From NCBI RefSeq assembly GCF_000013405.1, contig NC_007759.1, positions 186,001 through 250,000 of the forward strand: a stretch of DNA of 64,000 nt, in the 5' to 3' direction. The DNA is from Syntrophus aciditrophicus SB (GTDB lineage Bacteria; Desulfobacterota; Syntrophia; Syntrophales; Syntrophaceae). Below are positions 28,184 through 37,328 of this stretch, in pieces (position 1 is the first letter of the stretch; each line of letters begins with the position of its first letter). The notes below the pieces were generated by a model. It made no database searches. It saw only the letters and a list, made by a program, of their open reading frames with translations, and was not told where the DNA came from. A program made the translations under genes and the position numbers.

Positions 28184-29035
28184 ATGAGTTCTGATAAACA
28201 GTTGCGTCGGTTCAAGGGAGCCTCGAAATATATTCTCGACGAGGAACTCTCCAAAATCGTAAACGTTTCTATTGCCATTGAAATGCCGCTTCTGTTGAAG
28301 GGTGAGCCGGGTACGGGAAAAACCATGCTGGCTCACGCGATAGCGGAAAGTCTTCAGATGCCGCTGATTATCCTGAATGTCAAATCAAGCATGAAGCTGC
28401 TGGAAGCGCTTTATCAGTATGACACCCTGACTCGACTGAACGACAGCCGTTTTGGTGATTCTCAGCGGGATGTCAGCAATATCGAAGAATATATCAAAAT
28501 GGGAAAAATCGGCCAGGCCTTTGTTTCCGACGTGCGCACGGTTCTGCTCATCGACGAGATCGATAAGGCCGATACGGATTTTCAGGATGACATGCTGGAT
28601 GTGCTCGATCAGATGCAGTTCGACATCATCGAGATCGACAAGACGATCCAGGCGAAGCACCGGCCGGTGATCGTGATCACATCCAATGCCAAAAAAGATC
28701 TGTCGGATCCCTTCCTGGGGCGATGCAATTTCCATCACATTGCCTTTCCCGATCCTGATGTGATGCGACAGATCGTCAATGTCCATTTCCCCAACATTCA
28801 TGATGACATAGCGGAAGCCTGCATTACCACGTTTTATCGGCTGCGGGAATTTCGCGGCATCGAGAAAAAACCGGCGACGCGGGAACTGATCAACTGGATT
28901 CGCGCCCTTCATGCCGATCCTGATTTCAATGTCAAGAAACTGCACAAGGGAGAGTCGCCCTATCTCGGCATTCTGTTCAAGAAGAGCGGGGATTTGAATC
29001 TTGCCATGCAGCAGATATCACGCCTGAGGATATAA
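28184..29035 (+). CDS. MoxR-family AAA+ ATPase
   Basis: 283 residues. Walker A is GEPGTGKTMLA and Walker B LLIDEIDKA; the sensor region is VIVITSNAKKDLSDPFLGRC. MoxR ATPases act as chaperones that mature partner proteins, usually with a von Willebrand A protein encoded next to them. Here such a protein follows immediately. No DNA-binding or membrane part is seen. Substrate complex unknown. Confidence 0.9.
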   Translation: MSSDKQLRRFKGASKYILDEELSKIVNVSIAIEMPLLLKGEPGTGKTMLAHAIAESLQMPLIILNVKSSMKLLEALYQYDTLTRLNDSRFGDSQRDVSNIEEYIKMGKIGQAFVSDVRTVLLIDEIDKADTDFQDDMLDVLDQMQFDIIEIDKTIQAKHRPVIVITSNAKKDLSDPFLGRCNFHHIAFPDPDVMRQIVNVHFPNIHDDIAEACITTFYRLREFRGIEKKPATRELINWIRALHADPDFNVKKLHKGESPYLGILFKKSGDLNLAMQQISRLRI

Positions 29036-29050
29036 GGGGGGGGGAGTTTC

Positions 29051-30244
29051 TTGTTTATCCAGTTTTTTTACACCCTCCGGGAAAAAGGGATCCCCGTTTC
29101 CCCCACCTCTTTCCTGCGCCTTCAGAAGGCGCTGAGCATGGGGCTGGTGACCTCCCTGGAAGATTTTTACATGACAGCCCGTTCCATCCTGATCAAGAGC
29201 GAACGGTATTTTGATCTCTACGATCAGATCTTCGCTTTCCATTTCAAGGGCGTGGCTTTGACCGAGCCGGATATTGCCGAACTGACGGATGTTGTGCGGG
29301 CCATGCTGGAAGACTGGCTGAAAAATCCTGAGGATCTGGCCCGGGCGCTGGGCATCGACGAAAAAGAGTTCAAGAAGATGACGCCTGAAGAGCTCGTGCA
29401 GTATTTTCTGGATCGCCTTAAGGATCAGAAGGAGGAGCATCACGGGGGGCATAAGTGGATCGGCACCCGGGGGACGTCACCCGTCGGTCATTCCGGTTAC
29501 CATCCCGGAGGGATGCGGGTCGGTGGCCGCTCCCGCAACAAATCGGCGATCAAGGTAGCCATGGAACGACGCTATAAGGATTATTCGCTGGATGGACCCC
29601 TGACCGAACACCAGATGGGGGAAGCCCTGAAGCGGCTGCGGCAGATGGTTCCCGAAGGACCGAAGGATATCGTCAATGTTGAAAAAACCATCTATGAAAC
29701 GATGCGTAACGCCGGGGAAATCGAGATTGTCCATGACCGACGCATGACGGACCGCCTCAAGGTGATTTTAATGATCGACAATGGCGGCTGGTCGATGGAA
29801 CCTTACATCGATGTTGTGCAGACTCTGTTCAATTATGCCCGCTCCCAGTTCAAGGATCTGAAAATCTATTATTTCCACAATACCGTTTATGATGTCGTCT
29901 GGCAGGATCCGCAGCGGTATTACAAACCGGAGTTCATTGAGGATTTTGCCCGGAAGGATCCGGAGACGCGGCTGATCATGGTGGGGGATGCCAGCATGGC
30001 GCCGTCGGAACTCATGCATCTGCACGGCGGCATCTACTTTCATGATCGCTCTTCCACGCCGAGCATTGAACGCCTCAAACTTCTGACGCGGACCTTCCGC
30101 CACTCCGTCTGGCTCAATCCCCAACCGGATTGGGAGTGGCGGCATACCTGGACCATCGGGATCATACAGGATGTCTTTCCCATGTTCGAACTGACCCTTG
30201 ACGGCCTGGAAAAAGCCGTCAAGCACCTTGTTTCCCGCAACTGA
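29051..30244 (+). CDS. VWA-domain protein, CoxE-like
   Basis: 397 residues from a TTG start at 29051 behind a G-rich ribosome-binding region. The N-terminal half is helical (FFYTLREKGIPVSPTSFLRL, typical of CoxE/DUF58-type partners of MoxR). The C-terminal half is a von Willebrand A fold: LKVILMIDNGGWSMEPYIDV is the first strand and metal-site loop, but reads DNGGWS where DxSxS is normal. MVGDASMAPSELMHL and WLNPQPDWEW are later elements. It probably works with the upstream ATPase in assembling some enzyme complex; target unknown. Confidence 0.85.
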   Translation: MFIQFFYTLREKGIPVSPTSFLRLQKALSMGLVTSLEDFYMTARSILIKSERYFDLYDQIFAFHFKGVALTEPDIAELTDVVRAMLEDWLKNPEDLARALGIDEKEFKKMTPEELVQYFLDRLKDQKEEHHGGHKWIGTRGTSPVGHSGYHPGGMRVGGRSRNKSAIKVAMERRYKDYSLDGPLTEHQMGEALKRLRQMVPEGPKDIVNVEKTIYETMRNAGEIEIVHDRRMTDRLKVILMIDNGGWSMEPYIDVVQTLFNYARSQFKDLKIYYFHNTVYDVVWQDPQRYYKPEFIEDFARKDPETRLIMVGDASMAPSELMHLHGGIYFHDRSSTPSIERLKLLTRTFRHSVWLNPQPDWEWRHTWTIGIIQDVFPMFELTLDGLEKAVKHLVSRN

Positions 30245-30334
30245 GTTTTTATTCTCACCCGGGGGAGCGTCCATCGCAGCAGTTGATTTCCTCCTTCCGC
30301 CCCGGGGCGAAAAGATGCGTTTCCCCTCGTTGCG

Positions 30335-30874
30335 CTATTTCACTATCCTGAAAATGTCCTTGAATTTCTCATGAGCGGCCGTTTTCAGAAGTTCAAAGAG
30401 AACGCTCTCGGTGCTGGTGATCGTGCCACCGGCATCCCGGATCAGTTGCAGCCCGATCTCGCGGTTTCCCGCCGTACGTGAGGAGACGGCATCGGAGACG
30501 ACAAAAACCGGATAACCCGCCGAGATCAGATCGAGGGCGGTCTGATAAACGCAGATGTGTGTTTCAATCCCCGTCAACAGGATCTGTTCACACCCCGTCT
30601 TCTTCAGAGCCTGCATAAAGACGTCGTTCTGGCAGCAACTGAAGCTTTCCTTGGCAATGGGCGTCACCCCATGCAGGAGGTTTGAGATTTCGGGGATCGT
30701 CGGTCCCAGTTTGGCGGGAATCTGTTCCGTGACGATCAGAGGGATATCGAAAACCTGAATTCCCTGAATCATCTTTCGTGCATTCTCGAGGAGGGCATCC
30801 CTGTCAGCCATCGCCTGAGCCAGGTTGCCCTGGAAATCAATTACCACCAGAACCGTTCTTTCGGCAGTCAACAT
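30335..30874 (-). CDS. Isochorismatase-family cysteine hydrolase
   Basis: 179 residues. The catalytic Asp is in TVLVVIDFQGNLAQAM, a Lys in IAKESFSCC and the nucleophilic Cys in LLTGIETHICVYQTALDL. It resembles the YcaC subgroup of unknown substrate. It is convergent with the VWA gene. The function is probably amide or ester hydrolysis of a small molecule; no more can be said from the context. Confidence 0.85.
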   Translation of the reverse strand: MLTAERTVLVVIDFQGNLAQAMADRDALLENARKMIQGIQVFDIPLIVTEQIPAKLGPTIPEISNLLHGVTPIAKESFSCCQNDVFMQALKKTGCEQILLTGIETHICVYQTALDLISAGYPVFVVSDAVSSRTAGNREIGLQLIRDAGGTITSTESVLFELLKTAAHEKFKDIFRIVK

Positions 30875-30918
30875 TGTGAAGGTCTCCTTTCCTGTTGGAA
30901 TTAATTAATGCTTTGAAT

Positions 30919-31401
30919 TCACGGCAGTCTGTCTGCTCCGCCGGCCTGTTCCCTGTCCGCCTGAAGCGCAGCAAGTCGGCGATGAATTTCTTGCAGGGCT
31001 TCGTCCTGTGCGGCCAGATGATCAAGAATCGCCCGCAGTTCTTCTTCCTCTTTAAGGTTCAGTTCATAATTGTGATGGGCTTCCAGTCGGTCCCGTTCCG
31101 CCTGGCGGTTTTCGCTGATCATGACGATCGAAGCCGTGTATGCCGACTGCAGGGATAAAACAAGATTCATGAAGATGAAGGGATAGGGGTCCCAGGGGGT
31201 GATCCAGGCTACCAGATTGAGGATAAACCAGCCAGCCAGGAGAAGACTTTGAATAATCAGAAAGCGCCATGATCCAACTGTTCCTGCAATCAGGTCGGCC
31301 GCCTTCTGGCTCAAGGTCGGTTTTTCCTGAAGCAGCTCGTTGATATTGCAGACTGGCGGGTGCCGATGCTGGTATGGTTCTGGAAAACGAAGTGAACTCA
31401 T
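30919..31401 (-). CDS. DUF1003 membrane protein
   Basis: About 160 residues from ATG 31401 (MSSLRFPEPYQH), which has a perfect AAGGAGGTG site 6 bases upstream; a GTG 9 bases earlier overlaps that site. Two membrane segments (FLIIQSLLLAGWFILNLVAW and PFIFMNLVLSLQSAYTAS) are followed by ASIVMISENRQAERDRLEAH, the DUF1003 signature, and a coiled-coil tail. The family has no established role. Confidence 0.85.
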   Translation of the reverse strand: MSSLRFPEPYQHRHPPVCNINELLQEKPTLSQKAADLIAGTVGSWRFLIIQSLLLAGWFILNLVAWITPWDPYPFIFMNLVLSLQSAYTASIVMISENRQAERDRLEAHHNYELNLKEEEELRAILDHLAAQDEALQEIHRRLAALQADREQAGGADRLP

Positions 31402-31439
31402 AAAATTCACCTCCTTTCTTTCTCGAAGGCAGTATGCCT

Positions 31440-33617
31440 TTACACCGCAGGAACCGAATCCAGTACCCGGCGAATAACCGTGGCAAGTTCTTTCATGAAC
31501 AGAGGTTTCATGATGAATTCCCTGATACCCAGTTCTTTGGCTTCTTTCTCTGTAATGAATTCGCTGTAGCCTGTGCAGAGGATAATCGGGATATCGCCGC
31601 GGATCTGAAGAAGGTGGCGCGAAAGAACGGTGCCCGTCATCTGTGGCATGGTCATATCCGTGATGATCAGATCAAAAAGAGAGGGCGTCCGGCGAAAAGT
31701 TTCCAGCGCTTCAAGGCTGTTGCATATTCCTGTAACACGGTAGCCCAGGGTTCGGAGCGTTTCCTGGCCCATCTCAACGAGAGCGGTCTCATCGTCGACA
31801 AACAGGATGTGTTCACTGCCGCAGGGCAGGATTTCCTCTTCTTCTTGAATGAATGTTAAATTGTCATCGACACGGGGAAGAAATACCTGGAAGGTGGCGC
31901 CTTTTCGGGGAACGCTGTCAACGGTAACCATGCCGTTGTACTTTTTCACAATGCCGTAAACGACGGACAATCCCAGCCCTGTGCCTTCTCCCGGGCTTTT
32001 AGTGGTAAAGAAGGGTTCAAAGATGCGGTTCTGAATATCCGGCGGGATCCCCTGTCCCGTGTCCCGGATGGTCAGTACGACGTATGATCCCGGTTCGAGC
32101 TGGAAGTCCGGCACGATCTCCGCGGCGCCAATGTCACGGTTCTTCAGGGATACCTCCAGAACACCCCCGGTTTCACGCATGGCATGAGCGGCATTGGTGC
32201 AGAGATTCATCATGATCTGATGAATTCGGGTTGGATCAGCCATAATGGTGCTTTTTGTCGCTGCGATATCCTGACGGATTTCAATCGTCGCAGGGAGAGA
32301 GGAACGGAGAAGCTTCAGGGATTCTTTGATGAGAAGAGCGGGTTGCACGGGTTTGTGCTCGTGGTCGCTGTGCCGGCTGAAGGTCAGGATCTGCTGAACC
32401 AGGTCTTTGGCCCGTTCGCTGATTCTGATGATTCGTTCCAGTTTAGGCCGCCAGGGACTGTCGTAGAGGCCATGGAGAGTGATTTCCGCATATCCGATGA
32501 TAGCACCGAGAATATTGTTGAAATCATGGGCGATTCCCCCAGCCAGGGTGCCGATGGCCTCCATCTTCTGGGCGCGGAAAAGCTGTTTCTCCAAGGCCAG
32601 TCGTTCCTCCTCAGCCTGTTTCTGGGCACTGATATTAACGAAACTTTCAACGATATGAGGCTGGCCGTGCAAGGTCATGATGGATGCGGTTCTCAGGATG
32701 GGAAGCAGGTTTCCCGATGCCGTCCTGAGCAGGTGCTCCGACTGGCTTCCGACCCTTTCAGGAAATTCGATGGGGCATCCGCTCAGGTCCGGAAAGATGA
32801 AACGACAGCAGCATTCTCCCAGAATCGTCTCCCGGGGCAGTCCGATCATCTCGGCAGCCGAGGCATTGACTTCGACAATGCGTTTCGTCTGAGCGTTGAT
32901 CACCAGAAAGCCCGTATGGATGTGGTTCAGGATATGCTGAAGCTGCTGTTCACTCTGCCTGAGGGTCTGTTCAGCGGCCTCCCTGCGGGCGATTTCCGCA
33001 CGCAACTCCGCGGTTCTTGCTTCAACGCGATGTTCCAGACATTCGTTCAGTATCCTCAATTCCTGCTGAGCTGCAATCAGATCCCTGTTTTTTTCGATGG
33101 CCGTTTCATAGGACGAAAGAAGAAGATTTGCTGTCTTATGAAGATCTGCGGTAATGTGATAGGATGAGTTGCCGAAAGCAAGGGTGATGCTTTCCCGGGA
33201 ATATCTTTCCTCTGTCCGCTTCACGCCGGACAGCAGGCGTTTGACATGGGAGGCAAGGACGACATCTTTGCAGGGTTTCGTTATGAAGTCGTCGGCTCCG
33301 CACTCAAGACTCCTGACGACATCCCGGGGATCGGAAAGAATGGTTAAGAGGATGACGGGAATCGTCCGCAGATCCGGTTGACCTTTCAGCCATCGGCACA
33401 ATGCGTAGCCGTCCATTTCGGGCATGAGGACATCGCTGATGATCAGATCCGGCCGAGTCAGGCTCAGAAAGCGTACTGCTTCCCTCCCGTTGCGAACATG
33501 CTCTGTCTGATAGCCGGTTTCTTCCAGGATGTGTTTTAAATGTTCGGCCTGGGTCGGGCTGTCTTCAACAATCAGAATCTCTCCAGCCCGGTTGGATACG
33601 GTTCCTGTCACTTTCAT
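31440..33617 (-). CDS. Hybrid sensor histidine kinase (REC-PAS-HisKA-HATPase-REC)
   Basis: 725 residues, soluble. An N-terminal receiver (about 12-130, Asp in PDLIISDVLMPEMDGYALC) is followed by a coiled coil (HRVEARTAELRAEIARREAA). A PAS domain covers about 225-340. The kinase core has the H-box GGIAHDFNNILGAIIGYAEI, the N-box MNLCTNAAHAM and the G-boxes DTGQGIPPDI and GTGLGLSVVYGIV. A second receiver ends the protein (Asp in FDLIITDMTMPQMTG). Receivers at both ends suggest a relay node driven by another kinase. No output gene is adjacent. Confidence 0.93.
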   Translation of the reverse strand: MKVTGTVSNRAGEILIVEDSPTQAEHLKHILEETGYQTEHVRNGREAVRFLSLTRPDLIISDVLMPEMDGYALCRWLKGQPDLRTIPVILLTILSDPRDVVRSLECGADDFITKPCKDVVLASHVKRLLSGVKRTEERYSRESITLAFGNSSYHITADLHKTANLLLSSYETAIEKNRDLIAAQQELRILNECLEHRVEARTAELRAEIARREAAEQTLRQSEQQLQHILNHIHTGFLVINAQTKRIVEVNASAAEMIGLPRETILGECCCRFIFPDLSGCPIEFPERVGSQSEHLLRTASGNLLPILRTASIMTLHGQPHIVESFVNISAQKQAEEERLALEKQLFRAQKMEAIGTLAGGIAHDFNNILGAIIGYAEITLHGLYDSPWRPKLERIIRISERAKDLVQQILTFSRHSDHEHKPVQPALLIKESLKLLRSSLPATIEIRQDIAATKSTIMADPTRIHQIMMNLCTNAAHAMRETGGVLEVSLKNRDIGAAEIVPDFQLEPGSYVVLTIRDTGQGIPPDIQNRIFEPFFTTKSPGEGTGLGLSVVYGIVKKYNGMVTVDSVPRKGATFQVFLPRVDDNLTFIQEEEEILPCGSEHILFVDDETALVEMGQETLRTLGYRVTGICNSLEALETFRRTPSLFDLIITDMTMPQMTGTVLSRHLLQIRGDIPIILCTGYSEFITEKEAKELGIREFIMKPLFMKELATVIRRVLDSVPAV

Positions 33618-33722
33618 GTTTTCGCCTCTGTAGTTTATTTAACAGTAATCGAATTCGGAATTCAGGAAGTAATCTCATCTTTCAAGTGCCAGAATATGTT
33701 ATGATCAAAAATAAGGCCGGTT

Positions 33723-34142
33723 TTATTCTCCGATCATCTTCACCAGAACCCTCTTCTCCCTGAGGCCGTCAAACTCGCCATAAAATATCTGCTCATACGG
33801 TCCTAAATCCAGGATGCCATTCGTTATGGCAACAACAACTTCTCTTCCCATGATCTGTCTTTTCAAGTGGGCGTCTCCGTTCGTACCGCCGGTGTCGTTA
33901 TGGCGATATTTGGCAATGGGTTCATGAGGGGCAAGTTTTTCCAGCCAATATTCATAATCCAGAAGCAAACCGGGTTCATCGCCGTTGATGAAGACCGATG
34001 CCGTTATATGTCTTGCGTTAATCAGCGCAAAACCTTCCTTTATTTCGCTTTCTTTGAGGCATTGCTCAATCTTTTCCGTAATATTTAAAAAACCTATTCT
34101 GCTCGGAATCTCAATCCACAATTCTTTTCTGAATGATTTCAT
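33723..34142 (-). CDS. YjbQ family protein (secondary thiamine-phosphate synthase-like)
   Basis: 139 residues from ATG 34142, with AAAGGA upstream; an in-frame TTG at 34151 is too close to that site. Family hallmarks are the [18 protein letters not shown] strand and [22 protein letters not shown]. The last segment, [20 protein letters not shown], completes the YjbQ/UPF0047 pattern. E. coli YjbQ shows weak thiamine phosphate synthase activity; the true role is unsettled. The integron fragment begins 44 bp upstream of its start, so the native promoter may have been replaced. Confidence 0.9.
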   Translation of the reverse strand: MKSFRKELWIEIPSRIGFLNITEKIEQCLKESEIKEGFALINARHITASVFINGDEPGLLLDYEYWLEKLAPHEPIAKYRHNDTGGTNGDAHLKRQIMGREVVVAITNGILDLGPYEQIFYGEFDGLREKRVLVKMIGE

Positions 34143-34232
34143 ATGGTTCAATCCTTTCCTGCTGCAAGATTATTTCCCGCATTTTAGCGGAACCTGACCA
34201 GGGTCCGCTAGCGGGCGGCCGGAAGGTGAATG

Positions 34233-35072
34233 CTAGGCATGATCTAACCCTCGGTCTCTGGCGTCGCGACTGCGAAATTTCGCGAGGGTTTCCGAGAAGG
34301 TGATTGCGCTTCGCAGATCTCCAGGCGCGTGGGTGCGGACGTAGTCAGCGCCATTGCCGATCGCGTGAAGTTCCGCCGCAAGGCTCGCTGGACCCAGATC
34401 CTTTACAGGAAGGCCAACGGTGGCGCCCAAGAAGGATTTCCGCGACACCGAGACCAATAGCGGAAGCCCCAACGCCGACTTCAGCTTTTGAAGGTTCGAC
34501 AGCACGTGCAGCGATGTTTCCGGTGCGGGGCTCAAGAAAAATCCCATCCCCGGATCGAGGATGAGCCGGTCGGCAGCGACCCCGCTCCGTCGCAAGGCGG
34601 AAACCCGCGCCTCGAAGAACCGCACAATCTCGTCGAGCGCGTCTTCGGGTCGAAGGTGACCGGTGCGGGTGGCGATGCCATCCCGCTGCGCTGAGTGCAT
34701 AACCACCAGCCTGCAGTCCGCCTCAGCAATATCGGGATAGAGCGCAGGGTCAGGAAATCCTTGGATATCGTTCAGGTAGCCCACGCCGCGCTTGAGCGCA
34801 TAGCGCTGGGTTTCCGGTTGGAAGCTGTCGATTGAAACACGGTGCATCTGATCGGACAGGGCGTCTAAGAGCGGCGCAATACGTCTGATCTCATCGGCCG
34901 GCGATACAGGCCTCGCGTCCGGATGGCTGGCGGCCGGTCCGACATCCACGACGTCTGATCCGACTCGCAGCATTTCGATCGCCGCGGTGACAGCGCCGGC
35001 GGGGTCTAGCCGCCGGCTCTCATCGAAGAAGGAGTCCTCGGTGAGATTCAGAATGCCGAACACCGTCACCAT
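34233..35072 (-). CDS. sul1: Sulfonamide-resistant dihydropteroate synthase Sul1
   Basis: 279 residues from the canonical start [20 protein letters not shown] to the canonical end [10 protein letters not shown]; as far as I can recall the sequence, it is identical to Sul1. Sul1 replaces the drug-sensitive DHPS (FolP), condensing pABA with the pterin while excluding sulfonamides. It overlaps the end of qacEdelta1 by 7 bp, the normal 3'-CS arrangement. Expression in integrons comes from promoters upstream in the 5'-CS, which is absent here, so whether it is expressed is unclear. Confidence 0.98.
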   Translation of the reverse strand: MVTVFGILNLTEDSFFDESRRLDPAGAVTAAIEMLRVGSDVVDVGPAASHPDARPVSPADEIRRIAPLLDALSDQMHRVSIDSFQPETQRYALKRGVGYLNDIQGFPDPALYPDIAEADCRLVVMHSAQRDGIATRTGHLRPEDALDEIVRFFEARVSALRRSGVAADRLILDPGMGFFLSPAPETSLHVLSNLQKLKSALGLPLLVSVSRKSFLGATVGLPVKDLGPASLAAELHAIGNGADYVRTHAPGDLRSAITFSETLAKFRSRDARDRGLDHA

Positions 35073-35413
35073 GGCGTCGGCCTCCGCAGCGACTTCCACG
35101 ATGGGGATCGGGCGAGCAAAAAGGCAGCAATTATGAGCCCCATACCTACAAAGCCCCACGCATCAAGCTTTTGCCCATGAAGCAACCAGGCAATGGCTGT
35201 AATTATGACGACGCCGAGTCCCGACCAGACTGCATAAGCAACACCGACAGGGATGGATTTCAGAACCAGAGAAAGAAAATAAAATGCGATGCCATAACCG
35301 ATTATGACAACGGCGGAAGGGGCAAGCTTAGTAAAGCCCTCGCTAGATTTTAATGCGGATGTTGCGATTACTTCGCCAACTATTGCGATAACAAGAAAAA
35401 GCCAGCCTTTCAT
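35066..35413 (-). CDS. qacEdelta1: QacEdelta1, truncated SMR-type quaternary ammonium efflux protein
   Basis: 115 residues from [20 protein letters not shown], with GGGAG upstream, to the delta1-specific tail [14 protein letters not shown]. The first three membrane helices of the small multidrug resistance family are intact, and the conserved Glu14 is in GEVIATS. The fourth helix is replaced by the 3'-CS junction sequence, giving weak or no biocide resistance. The end overlaps sul1. The frame extends upstream beyond the element into local sequence, which is an artefact of the junction. Confidence 0.97.
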   Translation of the reverse strand: MKGWLFLVIAIVGEVIATSALKSSEGFTKLAPSAVVIIGYGIAFYFLSLVLKSIPVGVAYAVWSGLGVVIITAIAWLLHGQKLDAWGFVGMGLIIAAFLLARSPSWKSLRRPTPW

Positions 35414-35434
35414 GATATATCTCCCAATTTGTGT

Positions 35435-35684
35435 TCGGAAAGAAATTGTGAAAACAAGGCTTCTGGAGCTTGACGATGAGCTTGCCAGTCCTATTTCTGG
35501 AAAAATCCGGGAAGCTCCTGTCTTCTGTTCTGAAATTGCCGGTGGACAGGCAACAGCCGCAAGCGCCCTGAAGGGAGATAGCATGCCGGATAGAGAGCCG
35601 GATATCAGGCCTCTTGAACTTCAAGGCAAGGGAAACGATCACATCAAGATGACCAGAAATGCTGCCCGATGCCATGTTCTATAA
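35435..35684 (+). pseudogene. Possible 3' remnant of a gene interrupted by the integron fragment
   Basis: Immediately outside the 3'-CS boundary a plus-strand frame of about 83 codons stays open to a stop at 35684 ([20 protein letters not shown], then [17 protein letters not shown], ending ARCHVL). It has no start of its own at the boundary. I do not recognise the product and cannot find its missing 5' part on the other side of the element, so it may be chance. Confidence 0.3.
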
Positions 35685-36094
35685 GCGATTTTCGAATCCT
35701 TGAGGCACGGTAACTCGCTTGAAAAGGAATGAAGAGTGAGTATTTCGGACGCAACGTATCCGATTTGATAAGGCCTGTCAATCGTTAATCAACTTTTATG
35801 AGAATGTTTGAAGTTCGTAATTTTGGGATGCGTTTTACAACATGTTGTAATTAAGTGCTATCGTCTATGCCATTCAATATATCTTCGAATTGATTCATCA
35901 GATTTTACAGCTTTCGGGCGGGTTGCAGTTTTTACTGCCTTCCATCTACCGTGTCGTAGATTGAGCCCATAAATGAGCTTGACCCATTGAAAATATTAGT
36001 ATTTATTTTCTCGTCCTCTTTGGATTGTGCGTCACTTAAATGTTCCCACATTATCCTGTCTGCGGGAATTCGTGGAGAAGGAGGTTTGCAGAGT
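35685..36094. other. Intergenic region with a 16-bp palindrome
   Basis: About 410 AT-rich bases before the next kinase gene. The notable element is a perfect palindrome TTACAACATGTTGTAA at 35835-35850, shaped like a dimeric regulator's binding site. Otherwise I see no gene. Confidence 0.5.
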
Positions 36095-37300
36095 ATGAAA
36101 ACGCTTCCGTTGTCGCGGTGCGGAGAGAAAGAGAATCTATCGTGGCCGTTATTCTGCAGTAACCGGCGAAAAGAAACGGCAAAAAGGGAGAGTTCTGCCC
36201 GGGAACCTCTGGAATCTGATCAGAATAATCTCCGCCGGATTCTGGACAGTCTGGACGCCGGGGCTTACGTGACCGACATGGAAACCTGTGAGATTCTTTA
36301 CATTAATCGCCATCTCCGGTATATCTGCGGCGATGTGGAAGGGCGAATCTGCTGGCAGGTCTTTCAGAAAAACCAGGATGGCCCCTGTCCTTTCTGCAAC
36401 AATGGGCGGCTGGTCAATGAAAGGGGAGAGCCTGAGCGGGTTCTGTTGCGGGAGGTCAAAAACACCCGGAATCAGCGCTGGTATGAATGTCGGGACAGCG
36501 CCGTGTCCTGGTTCGACGGCCGGATTGTCCGTCTCGAAATCTTTACGGATATTACTGAACGGAAACGGAAGGAGGAAGAATACGCCCGGAAAATGAAGCT
36601 CGAGACCCTGTGTGTCCTGGCTGAGGATATCATCCATGACTTTAACAATCTGCTGTCCGTGAGCATGGGATATCTGTCGCTGGCTCGGCTGAATGTGCCG
36701 CCGTACGATCCGGCTTCGCAGTTCCTTGAAAAGACAGAGGAAGCTTTTATGAAATCCGGGAAACTGGCTGCCCGGCTGTTCGCTTTAATCGGGCAGGAGG
36801 GCAAACCTTTCCATCGCAGAGTGTCTCCGGATGTTCTTCTGCTGGATTCTGTCCGCCTTTTTCTGAGGGGGTCCGACCTCAAAAGCGCCTTTGTCCTTGC
36901 CGCCCCCCTTTGGACGGTTTGCGTCGATGAGAATCAGATCAGGCAGGTGATCTTTCATCTTCTTCAGAACGCGCGGCAGGCCATGCCGCAAGGGGGGCAG
37001 GTAACTATCCGAGCGGAAAATGTTTTTCTGAATGCCGGGGAGAAAGGGGATCTGCCTGTCGGTTCCTATGTCCGCTGGTCAGTTGAAGACCGGGGGATTG
37101 GCATTTCTTCAGAGATTCTCCCCCGGGTATTCGATCCGGGTTTTGCTGCCTGGCCGGACGACAACCGAGAAAAATCCGGTTGGGGACTTGCTGTCTCCCG
37201 TTCGATTGTGCGCAGACATCAGGGGCTTATCGATTGCCGTTCGGAACCGGGAGTTGGAACAACGATGATTGTGTACCTGCCGGCGGAAACGGTTCCATGA
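36095..37300 (+). CDS. PAS-domain sensor histidine kinase
   Basis: About 401 residues from ATG 36095, which follows AAGGAGG; the frame opens 36 codons earlier. A PAS domain (about residues 45-160) includes ILDSLDAGAYVTDMETCEIL and a Cys pair in DGPCPFCNNGRL that might bind a metal or sense redox; it ends DITERKRKEEE. The kinase core has the H-box AEDIIHDFNNLLSVSMGYLS, the N-box FHLLQNARQAMPQ and the G-box region DRGIGISSEI, then GWGLAVSRSIV. No membrane segment or receiver is seen and no response regulator is adjacent. Confidence 0.85.
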   Translation: MKTLPLSRCGEKENLSWPLFCSNRRKETAKRESSAREPLESDQNNLRRILDSLDAGAYVTDMETCEILYINRHLRYICGDVEGRICWQVFQKNQDGPCPFCNNGRLVNERGEPERVLLREVKNTRNQRWYECRDSAVSWFDGRIVRLEIFTDITERKRKEEEYARKMKLETLCVLAEDIIHDFNNLLSVSMGYLSLARLNVPPYDPASQFLEKTEEAFMKSGKLAARLFALIGQEGKPFHRRVSPDVLLLDSVRLFLRGSDLKSAFVLAAPLWTVCVDENQIRQVIFHLLQNARQAMPQGGQVTIRAENVFLNAGEKGDLPVGSYVRWSVEDRGIGISSEILPRVFDPGFAAWPDDNREKSGWGLAVSRSIVRRHQGLIDCRSEPGVGTTMIVYLPAETVP

Positions 37301-37328
37301 AAAAGCTGAGGGTGATTACCGTCCGGCA

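Larger units (their letters stand above)
34187..35434 (-). mobile_element. Class 1 integron 3'-conserved segment fragment (qacEdelta1-sul1)
   Basis: From memory of the class 1 integron 3'-CS, this block matches it from the ACACAAATTGGGAG ahead of qacEdelta1 (minus strand, starting at 35434) through sul1 to GGTCAGGTTCCGC past the sul1 stop (ending at 34187). Beyond each point the sequence leaves the known 3'-CS. There is no intI1, attI, gene cassette, orf5, IS6100, ISCR or transposon inverted repeat, and I see no target duplication. Its GC-rich codon use differs from its neighbours. It is either a recent acquired fragment or an assembly or engineered junction. Confidence 0.92.

Noticed and set aside
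34187-35434. A complete class 1 integron or transposon
   Set aside because: No integrase, attI, cassettes, terminal inverted repeats or target duplication could be found; only the 3'-CS part is present.
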